NCBI GenBank assembly: GCA_963788085.1
Contig: CAWBFS010000018.1
Span: 21,163-85,162, forward strand
Origin: AP-15 sp963788085
Lineage (GTDB): Bacteria; Pseudomonadota; Alphaproteobacteria; ATCC43930; CGMCC-115725
DNA length: 64,000 bases
Direction of reading: 5' to 3'
In this document: in pieces, positions 19,257 to 29,400 of the stretch
Layout of the letters: each line of letters begins with the position of its first letter
How positions within the stretch are numbered: the first letter of the stretch is position 1
The notes under the pieces: generated by a model
What the model was told of the DNA's origin: nothing
The model's input: only the letters and a program-made list of their open reading frames with translations
Database searches by the model: none
Made by a program: the position numbers and the translations under genes

Positions 19257-20272
19257 ATGGAGTTTGCAACAGTTCCTGGGACTTCGCTCAAGATATCGCG
19301 CGTCGGCCTCGGAACCTGGGCGATCGGCGGCTGGATGTGGGGCGGGACCGACGAGGAGGAGTCGGTCGCGGACGATCCATGCCGCCGTCGAGCGCGGCAT
19401 CAACCTGATCGACACGGCGCCCGCTTATGGATTTGGCCGCTCCGAAGAAATCGTCGGCCGCGCGCATTGCCGACCGCGGTCTGCGTTCACGCGTCGTCAT
19501 CGCCACCAAAACCGGGCTCGAGTGGAAGGACGGAAAGGTCTTCCGCAATGCCAGCCGCGACCGCATTCTGCGCGAGGTCGAGAATTCGCTGCGGCGGCTG
19601 CGGACCGACTACATCGACATCTATCAGGTCCATTGGCCCGACCCGCTGGTGCCGATCGAAGAGACTGCCGAGGCGATGCAGACGCTCTTCGACCAAGGGA
19701 AGATCCGCGCCATTGGCGTCAGCAATTTCTCGGTTGCCCAGATCGAACGTTTTCGCCGCGTCGCCAAACTGCACGTCGTGCAGCCGCCCTATAATTTGTT
19801 CGAGCGCGAGATCGAGGACGAGCTCTTGCCGTATTGCCGGCAATCGGGTCTCGCGACCTTGACCTATGGCGCGCTGTGCCGCGGCCTGTTGTCCGGCAAG
19901 TTGCAAGAGGACGCGCATTTTGAAGGCGACGATCTGCGATTGACCGACCCGAAATTCCAGCCGCCGCGCTATCGCAGTATCTCGCTGCGGTTCGCCGTCT
20001 CGATCAATTCGCCCGGCAGCCGCTACGGCAAGCGGGTCATTCACTGGCTGTGCGCTGGCTCCTCGACCAGGGTGCGACGGCGGCATTGTGGGGAGCGCGT
20101 CATCCCGGCCAGCTGCAGCCAATCGACGAGGTATTCGGATGGTCGCTCGATGCCGCCGCAAAGGCAGAGATCGATCGTATCCTGCGGAGGTCGATCACCG
20201 ATCCGGTCGGCCCGGAATTCATGGCGCCGCCGCCGCGCCCGAATGCCGAGGTCTTCGGAAGCGGCGCAGTGA
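19257..20272 (+). pseudogene. Aldo/keto reductase, three frameshifts
   Basis: NADPH-dependent reductase of the AKR superfamily. A good ribosome site (AAAGGAGGG) precedes the ATG at 19257, and the protein starts MEFATVPGTSLKISRVGLGT. Frame changes occur near 19370, 19460 and 19975. The catalytic Asp/Tyr region is in LIDTAPAYGFGRSEEIVGRA, the Lys in IATKTGLEWKDG, and the His strand in DIYQVHWPDPLVPIEE. The C-terminal part reads VRWLLDQGATAALWGARHPG and GPEFMAPP. It lies 23 bases after the catalase stop and 30 bases before the DJ-1 gene, so the three probably formed an oxidative-stress operon. Confidence 0.88.
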
Positions 20273-20301
20273 ACCCGGACAGGCGAAAGAGAGGAGAAAC
20301 C

Positions 20302-20830
20302 ATGCCAGCGAAGAAAATCCTCTTTCTTGTCGGCGATTTCGCCGAAGACTACGAGGTGATGGTGCCGTTCCAGGCGCTCACGATGCTCGGGCATGTCGTC
20401 CATGCTGTGCCCGGGCAAAAAGGCGGGCGAAAAGATCAAGACCGCAATCCACGATTTCGAAGGCGATCAGACCTATACCGAGAAGCCAGGGCACAATTTC
20501 GCGCTGAATGCTAGTTTTGCCGAGATCAGAGACCCAGGACTACGATGCGCTGATGATCGCCGGGGGCCGGGCGCCGGAATATCTGCGGCTGGACAACCGC
20601 CTGATCGAGATCGTTCGGTCTTTCGCCGCGGATGACAAGCCGATCGCAGCGATCTGCCATGCCGCGCAAATTCTCGCCGCGGCCGACGTGATCCGCGGCC
20701 GACGGGTATCGGCCTACGCTGCCTGTGCACCGGAAGTGCGACTGGCAGGCGGGAAGATATCGGGACGCCGCCCGATGGGGCGATCCGCGCCCAGGCCGCC
20801 GCCCCCACGCATCCGAAATCCACGAGCACA
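20302..20830 (+). pseudogene. DJ-1/PfpI family protein, frameshifted
   Basis: Related to YhbO/PfpI deglycase or protease-like proteins that protect against glycation and stress. A ribosome site (AGAGGAG) precedes the ATG at 20302. The start is MPAKKILFLVGDFAEDYEVM. The frame shifts near 20410, where AVCPGKKAGEKIKTAIHDFE is expected, and near 20530. The third piece has YDALMIAGGRAPEYLR and the nucleophile elbow Cys in AICHAAQILAAADVIRGR. A further shift near 20760 destroys the C-terminus. Confidence 0.87.
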
Positions 20831-20975
20831 GGAATCGCCCGGCGATTGCCGTCACGGCGATCCAGATCCCCTTGGAAGCTTCGGCAGATCGACTGGAATG
20901 CTCTTTTCTGTCGCGAGGATGTCAGCGACGATTTGATTCCCTTATTTCCGGAAGTGCCTGCGAAAACTCGCCAAC

Positions 20976-21420
20976 ATGCATCGAGTGCTGTGTTCGAATG
21001 AAGCACCCGAGGTCAGACCCAGCCGCTACTGCTTTCAGCCACATGACTGTGAATTCTGGAAACGTTGCACCGCACATAAACCCAAGGACTGGATTTTTTA
21101 CGTTCCGCGGATCTCTTCCTTCGACTTTGACGAGTTAGAAAGCTTCGATGTCGTCTCGATGCGGGATATTCCAAACAACTTCCTACTGGTGCCTAAACAA
21201 AAACGGGTGGTCGATGCAGCCAAGTCGAGGAAGGTATACCGATCACCCGAATTGGCGAAAATACTACCACCCCTGGCACCTCCAGCCGGCTATCTCGATT
21301 TTCAGACCTTCAGCCCGGCAATCCCGATCTATGACAATACCCGACCGTATCAACGCATCCCCTTCGAGTGGTCTCTGGACCACGATGGTGGCAGCGGGTC
21401 TGGCCAAAGCAGCGATGCCT
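20976..21420 (+). pseudogene. DUF2779-domain protein fragment
   Basis: DUF2779 proteins contain a PD-(D/E)XK nuclease related to Cas4-like exonucleases. Visible are a cysteine cluster (HDCEFWKRC), a linker with the RISSF and DIPNNFLL stretches, and LAPPAGYLDFQTFSPAIPIY, which is the start of the family's conserved 3' domain. It ends after RPYQRIPFEWSL. The upstream nuclease part and the downstream half are missing. Confidence 0.7.
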
Positions 21421-21529
21421 GCCGACCTTGCCTGGGGCAAGCTGCAAACTCTGGTCGAAGGCGCTCGCCTTGCGTCGACGTCGCTCTGGCCTTAGTTGAA
21501 CATGTTCGTGGTCGCTACCCAATTCCGGT

Positions 21530-21934
21530 TCAGGCTGTCGCGTGTGCCGCCGGCGATGTCGCATAAAACTTGCCGTCACGCTCCTCGATCCTTCCGGCAC
21601 GAATATGCCGCTGCACTGCGATGCCGACATGGTTCGGGCGATCGTTGGGGCATGCCAGGTAAAGTTCCTGTCGGGTCCTGCCGGTAGCCAGGGCCAGGAT
21701 GCGCTCGCCTAGACTCGGTGCGCTGATTTCGCGTCCCGCTGCCTCACTCGCGGTTGCTCTTGACGTGCGTCTGCGGCCTCGGCTGGCAGTGGGGGCCTTT
21801 GCTTCGGCGGCGGTAGCCGACCTGGTTCTCCTAGCGGGCGGCGTCTTGCTGACGCGCGTCAGCACGCGCTCAGCCGTCTCGAGATCGGTCAACTGAGCGG
21901 TGACCCGTTGCGCGGTCGGCGTCGAGGCGTGCAA
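21530..21934 (-). CDS. Conserved hypothetical protein, recombinase-associated
   Basis: 134 residues. The first third is a basic Ala/Arg/Thr-rich linker. The C-terminal 60 residues, SLGERILALATGRTRQELYL then ACPNDRPNHVGIAVQRHIRA and GRIEERDGKFYAT, look like a small winged-helix domain that I have seen near serine recombinase and DUF3489 genes in Alphaproteobacteria. It appears intact. The function is unknown. Confidence 0.6.
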   Translation of the reverse strand: MHASTPTAQRVTAQLTDLETAERVLTRVSKTPPARRTRSATAAEAKAPTASRGRRRTSRATASEAAGREISAPSLGERILALATGRTRQELYLACPNDRPNHVGIAVQRHIRAGRIEERDGKFYATSPAAHATA

Positions 21935-22099
21935 GCCGCTCGCCGACCTTCGTCTTTTCCGCGCTGATCTGGTCCAATATCCTCGGTGTGGTCCGCATGG
22001 TGGCCTTCAGTGGTTTCAGGTCAATCGCGATGATCAACCTTGCTGGCATCTAACACCGCAATGCGGGATCTGCAACCCCTAGAATGCGCCGACTGAGTT

Positions 22100-22290
22100 C
22101 ATTCGCGCCCGGCTCAGTGGCAAGCGGCTGATGGTGCCGTGGAATGCTCTGCCCGGTGTCGAGAGGCAAAGGAAAGTGGGCGATTGCGAAGTGCTGATCG
22201 ACCAGATGTGGTCGGCTCAATCGAGGCGTTGCCAGACCCGAAACCGCGACCCAACGGTTCTGGCCTAATAACACGGAAGATTGTCCAGAA
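22100..22290 (+). pseudogene. DUF3489-domain protein fragment, copy 1
   Basis: The codons give LSGKRLMVPWNALPGVERQR and KVGDCEVLIDQMWSA, the N-terminal DUF3489 core. One frame change near 22215 leads to EALPDPKPRPNG. The start and the C-terminal winged helix are missing. Confidence 0.65.
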
Positions 22291-22367
22291 TAGACTGGGC
22301 GAAGAGAGCGTGTGTGTGTGGGGGGGGCACCGGTGGCACCCGCCGGGCCAATCAGGAGAACCCACCC

Positions 22368-22520
22368 ATGCGCATCTACATCATCGGCAATGACGGCATC
22401 ACGCTGTGCCGCGAGGCGCCGGCCTCAGTCAGTGACGGCGAGATTGCCGTCGCGTCGAATGAGGAGTTGCGTGCCACCCCGCTCAGCGGCAAGCGGCTCT
22501 TGGCATTGTGGAATGCCTCT
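22368..22520 (+). pseudogene. DUF3489-domain protein N-terminal fragment, copy 2
   Basis: Starts at an ATG at 22368 with MRIYIIGNDGITLCREAPAS, continues through GEIAVASNEELRATPLSGKR and LLALWNA, then breaks off in the middle of the domain and joins recombinase sequence. It overlaps in content with copy 1 (SGKRL...WNA), so the two are pieces of repeated genes. Confidence 0.7.
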
Positions 22521-22529
22521 GCACCTCCG

Positions 22530-23224
22530 CCGGGCTGCGGATCCCGGCCGCGGAGATCGAGCAGCTCGTCAGTGGCCGAGTGCACCGATGGCTTCTCGAT
22601 CCCGGCAACATCTACAAATCGAGTTCGGCACGGCTCGCGGACTCATCAATGCAGCAGCGGCTTATCGCGCGGGCTGCAGACATCGGCAAGCGCTGGCCCG
22701 AGTTGCCGGTGGCACGCAAGCGTGCCGTCCTCGCTGCCCTGATCGAACGGATCGAGGTGAAGGTCGACCAGATCGACATCCATCTCCGCCCGCTTCGGCT
22801 GGGCGCGCTACTCGATCTACCCGCTACACCATCGCAAGGCGTGAACGATGACGAAATCGAGCTTCTGTCCGTGCCGGTGCGGCTACGCCGTTCCGGGCGG
22901 GAGATCAGAATGGTGATCAACGGGACAGATCCGTTTGCCGCGAAACCTGACACGCGATTGATCAAGCTGCTCCTCAGAGCGCGCCGGTTCAACGCGACAC
23001 TCGCCCAGGGCGAAGGCGTTCCTTTTGCTGTACTCGCCGAGCGGGAAGGGGTCAGCCGGTCCTATTTCACGCGGCTCGTCCGCCTCAGCTATCTCGCGCC
23101 GGATATCACAGAGGCGATCCTCGATGGGCGGCAGCCGCCCGATTTAACGGCAGAGAAGCTCCTCGAGCACTCACGTCTGCCGCTTGCCTGGCCCGACCAG
23201 CGGACCGTGCTCGGCTTTGCTTGA
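22530..23224 (+). pseudogene. Large serine recombinase, C-terminal part
   Basis: About 230 residues resembling the C-terminal region of large serine site-specific recombinases: IPAAEIEQLVSGRVHRWLLD, the helical WPELPVARKRAVLAALIERI, a beta-rich middle (IDIHLRPLRLGALL), and a helix-turn-helix in LAEREGVSRSYFTRLVRLSY. The catalytic resolvase domain with its Ser nucleophile and the zinc ribbon are missing, so it cannot recombine DNA. It follows the DUF3489 fragment directly. Confidence 0.75.
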
Positions 23225-23481
23225 GCCCGGCCGAATTCAAAGACTACCCACGCTAAAGCCCGGAAACTCCGAATTTCGTTCGGACCGTCGTGGCAGTGCC
23301 GCTGACCGCATCAGCGGCACTGCGGTACTGGAATATGGCCCGGCAGAGACATTGCCGCCGGTTGGCGCGCAATGGAAAGCCTGGCGCGTCTCTGCTGACC
23401 CGGTCGCCAAGCCAGCTGCCCAGACCGCGCGGAAAAGCGGGTTTCTCGACCTCCGAAAGCGGCTGCGGGAGAGAGACTGAC

Positions 23482-23824
23482 CGCGCTACTGCTCGCCAAG
23501 GAACTCGAAGATCGGCTCTACCGGCATGGGGTTGCCGCCGAATGGGGCGACATCCTGCGCGATCTCGACCGATTGCAGGAAATCGAGCTCGAGCAGGACG
23601 GCAAGCGCTTCCTATTGCGCACCCCGACCACCGGCGTCGCCGGTAAGCTCTTTCAGGCGGTCGGCGTCGCCCTACCGCCCAATGTTCAGGAACTCCCCCT
23701 GCCCGCGTCGCAATCACCCGCCTAACCCCGGCGCCAACATCGGCGCGTGGTGCTAAGACCGCCTCACGCTTCCGTAAGGCATTGAACTTATGTATCTTTC
23801 TCCAAACCAGTGTTTAAGTCGGGT
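23482..23824 (+). mobile_element. Partial IS1634-type element, right end only
   Basis: The last 340 or so bases of the element found complete at 31335-33250, in opposite orientation. It encodes the transposase tail from LLAKELEDRLYRHGVAAEWG to LPLPASQSPA and then the terminal non-coding part, ending in AAGTCGGG at 23824. The junction with unrelated sequence is near 23482. The DDE catalytic region is absent. Confidence 0.85.
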
Positions 23825-24109
23825 CGAGCTGGCTGGTTGCCGGGGTGCTTCCCGGCATTGCTGTTCATCAAGAAACGCGGCCCTCCAGATACTTTGGCTA
23901 ACCAGGTACTTCAACAATCCCCAATCCGATGCGATGTTCCCGATGACACCATAAAAGGTTGGGTCCATGCCTTCGAGTGGCTGATCCGTTTCGGCCATAG
24001 TATCCTCCCGGTGGGCACTGAAAAGCCTTCCCCCCACCCCACCCACGGGTCATTGGAGTGGACGGGGGCGGCGGCAGTAAGGGCCTGCGAGCGCATTTCA
24101 CTCGCGCCA

Positions 24110-24503
24110 CCATATCGGCCTGCCTGACAGCGCAGCATCTCGAATATGTGCATATTCAAGCGCTGGGCGGTCTCCGGCGCGCCCATGAAGATTCTCCCAA
24201 CACCGGCTGGCGCAACGGAGGCTTTCGCGGCTACGCAGATTATATGCAAACCGAGGAGTTTCAGGACGCGCTTGAAGCGCTCATTCATATGAGCCGCCAA
24301 AAGCACGTTGCGATTATGTGCGCCGAAGCGGTGCCGTGGCGATGCCACCGTTCGCTGGTGGCCGACGCGCTCAGTGTGCACGGCGTGCCGGTGGTAGAGA
24401 TTTTTATCGGAGAGCAGCTACCGGATGCATAAGCTCACGCCTTTCGCGCAGGTGGAAGGAGTGCGAATTACCTATCCTCCTGAGCAAGCTACATTATTAT
24501 AGT
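24110..24503 (+). pseudogene. DUF488-family protein, 5' truncated and frameshifted
   Basis: Visible are LEYVHIQALGGLRRAHEDSP, NTGWRNGGFRGYADYMQTEE and the conserved IMCAEAVPWRCHRSLVADAL. A frame change near 24425 restores the end, HKLTPFAQVEGVRITYP. The N-terminal third is missing. DUF488 proteins are small, of unknown function, with a conserved Cys/His core. Confidence 0.8.
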
Positions 24504-24703
24504 AGTTCATGCTGTTTGCCCTCGTGGAAAATGCGAAAAACACTGCCGAGAGTGCTTAGGAAGATTTCGACGCTGAGCTATCTTCCGCTGCCGCATCCGT
24601 CTCCGCGCAACCAGCCACGGCTTGTTTAGAAACCCGTGGTTCGCGAAGAGGAGTTGGTGCTAGAGATTCAGAATATTAATTCAAGCTCTGAAGCTATAAG
24701 GGC

Positions 24704-24922
24704 TCACTTTGCGCTGAGCTTCTTCAAGGCCGATCCTTTATGCATGGCGATATGGTCCGTTTTGTCGCTTTTAATTTCATATTGCGGCTCGTCTCGACTG
24801 GCGTGATGCGTGTGCCCCTTGTAATCCACGTCTTTTGAATGGACCTTGATAATCCTGCCGCTGACATGTCCGGCCTCGGAATTCCAGGTAACGTGATCGC
24901 CGACTTTGAAGCGTTTTCCCAT
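24704..24922 (-). CDS. DUF2945 / HVA1-like Tudor-fold small protein
   Basis: 72 residues from the ATG at 24922: MGKRFKVGDHVTWNSEAGHV, then GRIIKVHSKDVDYKGHTHHA and YEIKSDKTDHIAMHKGSALK. This is the DUF2945 (hypervirulence-associated, Tudor-like) family. An upstream ATG at 24961 adds 13 residues that are not family-like. Intact. Confidence 0.85.
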   Translation of the reverse strand: MGKRFKVGDHVTWNSEAGHVSGRIIKVHSKDVDYKGHTHHASRDEPQYEIKSDKTDHIAMHKGSALKKLSAK

Positions 24923-25204
24923 CTCATTCTCCCTAACGCTCAATGGCGCAAACCAGTTCACAACATGCCGCGATCACAGCACACGGCCAGGCCAGCCTCG
25001 CTGTGGCCTGAAGCCGCGGTTGAGATGATTACGCAATCAAAAGTTATTACGCTAGTCCGAAGTTTTTACTTCAAGAAGACGCATGTGATTGATTCTGCTC
25101 GGAAGATTTCCCGCGGAAGCCGTGCCTCTCTGGCTACAGCTTGGCCGGGTCGACGGCGAGCAGGCCGAAGGCTTGGGCCTGGAAGGTCCGGGGTGGCAAC
25201 CAGG

Positions 25205-25400
25205 GTGAAGCATCCCGATCTGAGCGGCAACCGTCGGTGGGGCTACGATCCGGAGTTCATGGCGCTGATGCCCGCCGCTCTCGCGGTCGCCCCTGAGGAC
25301 ATCGCTGCCGGCGACGTATGGATCGCGACCGGAGCCGACGGGCAGATCGCCGCCGCTCTCGGACTGCCCGTCAACAGGCACCGGTGGTTCGCGAAGCGGG
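25205..25400 (+). pseudogene. GNAT acetyltransferase-like fragment
   Basis: The codons give NRRWGYDPEFMALMPAALAV and APEDIAAGDVWIATGADGQI, matching the N-terminal part of a GNAT-family acetyltransferase. The acetyl-CoA binding motif is not present. Low certainty. Confidence 0.45.
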
Positions 25401-25520
25401 CGCGTGGAACCGGCTTGGGATTGAGCTGCCGGCAAGTTACGATTGTGCAAAGCTGTCGTGCCTCGAAACTGTCCCGCACCGTTCCGCCTCCACCGCTTCC
25501 TGCGCCATATCTCTGTGGGT

Positions 25521-25540
25521 GAGTAGTTTCCGAGCCTACC
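25521..25540 (+). repeat. Dispersed 20-bp repeat, copy 1 (GAGTAGTTTCCGAGCCTACC)
   Basis: First of six near-identical copies in this window, here 30 bases before the Crp/Fnr gene. Outer bases GTAG and CTAC pair, so it is an imperfect palindrome. Confidence 0.8.
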
Positions 25541-25573
25541 AGGGACGGATTATTGGCGATCAATTTAGAGCGT

Positions 25574-26290
25574 ATGAATGCTCAATCAAACTGGCCCCGT
25601 AATCGGCTTTTACTCGCCCTGCCATCCTCCGATCTCCAGCAGCTTATGCCGGAGCTGCAACAGATACGCTGCGAACGCGGGCAGGTCCTGATGGATGCTG
25701 ATAGTCCGCTCGACCAGGTATACTTCCCCGACAGCGGTGTCGTCTCGGCGGTGGCGGTCTATGCGGACGGCAGTATCATTGAGATGGCAACGATCGGCAG
25801 GGAGGGTTGCACTTCTGTGCAAGCCGTCTTCGGTGCCGAGAGTTCCTCTATCCGGCTTCTCGTCCAGATCCCGGGGAGCGCAGCAAAGATGCCGCGAGCG
25901 GTGTTCACACGGGCCATGGGGTCGATGCCGTCCTTCCGAAGTCTGATGTACGCTTACGTCCAAGCCTTTCTCGAGCAGGTCCTGGTGTCGGTAGCGTGCA
26001 ATGGTGCGCACAGCCTTAAGCAGCGGCTAGCGCGTTGGCTGCTCACGATGCGTGACCGCGGTGACGATGACGCACTGCAGATCACTCAGAACCTGCTCGC
26101 CGAAATGCTGGGTGTCCAGAGGCCAACCGTCACGAATGCCGCCCGAGAGTTGGAGCGTGCTGGTTTGATTGCGCGCGGCCGACGGCAAGTCTCGATACTT
26201 GATCGGCAGGGCCTCCTGGCGGAATCTTGCGAATGTTATCGGTTGGTCCGGGCGCGGGTCGCTTCTCACCTGCCCAAAACATACACATAA
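25574..26290 (+). CDS. Crp/Fnr-family transcriptional regulator
   Basis: 238 residues from the ATG at 25574; a TTG at 25553 in the same frame is possible. An N-terminal cyclic-nucleotide-binding-like fold is visible (QIRCERGQVLMDADSPLDQV, YFPDSGVVSAVAVYADGSII, EMATIGREG), without the Cys residues of an FNR iron-sulfur cluster. The C-terminal winged helix has LLAEMLGVQRPTVTNAAREL and the dimer helix contains LKQRLARWLL. Members of this subgroup control stress or light responses in Alphaproteobacteria. A 20-bp palindrome follows 20 bases after the stop. Confidence 0.9.
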   Translation: MNAQSNWPRNRLLLALPSSDLQQLMPELQQIRCERGQVLMDADSPLDQVYFPDSGVVSAVAVYADGSIIEMATIGREGCTSVQAVFGAESSSIRLLVQIPGSAAKMPRAVFTRAMGSMPSFRSLMYAYVQAFLEQVLVSVACNGAHSLKQRLARWLLTMRDRGDDDALQITQNLLAEMLGVQRPTVTNAARELERAGLIARGRRQVSILDRQGLLAESCECYRLVRARVASHLPKTYT

Positions 26291-26309
26291 AAAGCGAGCC
26301 CGCACCGGT

Positions 26310-26329
26310 TCGGTAATGTACATTACCGA
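26310..26329. promoter_or_regulatory. Perfect 20-bp palindrome TCGGTAATGTACATTACCGA
   Basis: Every base pairs with its mirror. The element lies between the Crp/Fnr gene and the start of the giant hybrid kinase gene at 26462, so it is placed as an operator. Length and symmetry match binding sites of LuxR- or Crp-type dimers. Confidence 0.6.
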
Positions 26330-26461
26330 CAACACCCCTCGATGGGCTCACAATCAAGACTGGTAGGAAGCTAAGTCAGCTCTCTGACACGGTTAGATGT
26401 GTCGCACATCGGCTCCTGAAAAACGTCCTTGTGAGATGCCGAAGTACGAGCCTGCATTGCC

Positions 26462-29400
26462 ATGAAGGGACAGCGTCCGCGACAGCCCGGAGCAGCTCGT
26501 CCGCGACGGAGCCGGCGTTCGTCGCCTAGGCGTGGCTCGCCGCTCGGGCAGGATAGCTTCCCAGTCGTCGGGCTCGGCGCCTCGGCCGGCGGCCTCGATG
26601 CTTTCCGGAGGCTGCTCGCCGTGCTCCCTGCCGGCACCGGCATGGCATTCATTCTGATCCAGCATCTTGATCCGACGCATGCGAGCATGATGGTCGATTT
26701 GCTGGCTGGTCACACGCCAATGCCGGTACAGCAAGCAGAAGACGGCATGCCGCTCGAGCGCGAGCACGTCTATCTCATTCCTCCGGGTGCCTATCTTTCG
26801 ATCCGCGGCGGTGCCCTGCGCCTTTCTGAACCACGGGAGCGTCACGGTGCCCGCCTGCCATTCGACTTCTTTCTGCGCTCGTTGGCGGAAGAATTCGGCG
26901 AGCGCGCGATATGCGTGATCCTCTCGGGAACCGGAGGCGACGGCAGCCTGGGGCTGAAGGCGGTCAAGGAGCAGGGCGGGCTCGTCATCGCGCAGGATCC
27001 CGACGACGCTGAGTATGACGGCATGCCGCGGAGCGCAATTATGACGGGCGCCGTGGACCTCGTGCTCCCGGTAACGAAGATTCCCGAAATCATCGCCAAA
27101 TACGGTCGGCGGAAGACACTGGCGCCGGACGATCATCCCCCGGATCGCTTGGCAGAGATCATCGATCTTCTGCGCACAAAGACCTCGCACGATTTCGCGC
27201 TGTACAAGCCGGGCACATTGTTGCGGCGGATCGAGCGGCGCATGGCGCTGGTCGCTGTCGATGACAGCGGCCGGTATCTCGACAGGCTGAGGTCAGGATT
27301 CGGGTGAGCTCGAGCTTCTCGCCAAGGACCTTCTGATCAACGTCACCAGCTTCTTCCGCGATCCGAAGGCCTTTGACTTGCTCGCGAAGGAGGTCATACC
27401 CGATCTCGTCCACCGGCACCCGTCGGACCGGCCGCTGCGGATGTGGGTTGCCGGCTGCAGCACCGGTGAGGAGACCTATTCCCTCGCTATGCTCTTTCTC
27501 GAGGAGATCGCGGCGGCAAAGCGGAATATCAAGCTGCAGGTCTTCGCCTCCGATGTCGACGAGGATGCGGTGGCTCTCGGCGAAGGACGCTATCCGGAAC
27601 GATCGCAGCGGATGTGTCGCCGGTGCGGCTCGCCCGCTTCTTTACGCAGGAGGACCACAGCTATCGGGTGGTGCCGGAGTTGCGCGAGACGGTGGTGTTC
27701 ACGGCGCAGGATGTGTTGGCCGATCCGCCGTTCTCGCGCCTCGACCTGATCTCCTGCCGTAACCTCCTGATCTATCTGCGCTCCGAGGCGCAGGAGAAGG
27801 TTCTTCTGCTGTTCCACTTCGCGCTCCGCGAGGGCGGCGTTTTGATGCTCGGCAACTCCGAGACGGTGGGCAGCCTCGACGACCGGTTCGAGCCGATCTC
27901 CAAGACGCAGCGGATCTATCGGCAGATCGGCCATAGCCGGCCCGGGGAAGTCGATCTTCCGATCGGCCCGGGCGGGGGCGCGCGAGCGCTTTGGCCAAGC
28001 CGGACGCACCCGGCGGCGACGCAGGGCATCAGCTCTCGCGACCTCACGCAACGGCTGCTGCTCGAGACCTATGCGCCCGCGTCGGTCCTGATCAACCGAA
28101 AGTACGAGTGCCTCTATTACTCGGGACCGACCGACCGCTATTTGCGGGTGGCTCCTGGTGAGCCCAGCCGCGATCTGCTCGCCATGGCGCGGGAGGGCGT
28201 GCGCAACAAGCTCAGGGCGGCAATCCAACAGGCGAGCCGGGAGCACGCACACGCGATCGCCACAGGCGCGCAGGCGAGCTACGCCGGCGGTGCTGTCGCG
28301 GTCCGCATCGAGGTCTATCCGGTGCAGAGCGAGGGCGAGGAGTTGCTGCTGGTCAGCTTCTTCGACGAACCCGAGCACGAGCCGAGGTCGGGGCGATCGG
28401 TCGAGCCGCCGAATGACCTCTCGCGGATCGCCGAGCTGGAGCGGGAGCTCGACGCCACCCGCAAGGAGTTGCAGAGCGCCATCCACGAACTTGAGATCGC
28501 CAACGAGGAGCAGAAGGCGATCAACCAGGAAGCCATGTCGGCGAACGAGGAGTTCCAGTCGACCAACGAAGAGCTGATGACCTCGCGGGAGGAGCTGCAA
28601 TCGCTCAACGAGGAGCTCACCGCCCTCAACAGCCAGCTTCAGGAGACGCTCGAACGCCAGCGCAGTACGTCCAACGACCTGCAGAACATATTGGACAGCT
28701 CCGGCGTCGCGACGCTGTTCCTCGACAGCGAGCTCAACATCCGCTTTTTCACGCCGGCGGCCAAGCCGCTGTTCCGCGTTATCGCCACCGACATCGGCCG
28801 GCCGCTCGCCGATTTGGCCCGCCGCATCAACGATACTCACCTGCTCGCGGACGCCGGGGCGGTTCTTACCGGCCACGTGCCGCCGAACCGCGAGGTCGAG
28901 GCCGACAACGGAGCGTGGTACACCCGTCGCATTCTGCCCTACCGCACCCAGGATGCCGAGGTTGCGGGGGTGGTTATCACCTTCGCCGACATATCCGAGA
29001 GGAAAACGGCCGAACGGGCAATCGAGGCAGCGCGATCCTATTCCGACAGCATCATCAACACCATTCGCCAGCCGCTCGTCGTGCTCGACCACGAGCTTTA
29101 CGTCATCTCCGCGAGCCGCTCCTTCTACAGCACCTTTTCGGTCCAGCCTGAGCAGACCGTGGGCCGACAACTCGACGCAGTCGATGACGGCCGCCTCGAT
29201 ATCGCGGCGCTGCGCGGCTTCCTTAACCGCCTCCGGCTCGGCGAAGGAGTCATCGAGGATCACGAAATCGATGTCGAGCTGCCGCCGCGGGGAATGCGAT
29301 CGCTGCTCGTGAGCGCGCTGGAGATTTGCGAGGAGCCCCTGGCCACGCGGAAGATCCTGCTGGCGATCGAAGACATCACCGAACGCAAGCATACGGCGGA

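Noticed and set aside
22310..22330. GTGTGTGTGTGGGGGGG run as a regulatory signal
   Set aside because: Simple low-complexity tract between two DUF3489 fragments; no evidence for function.
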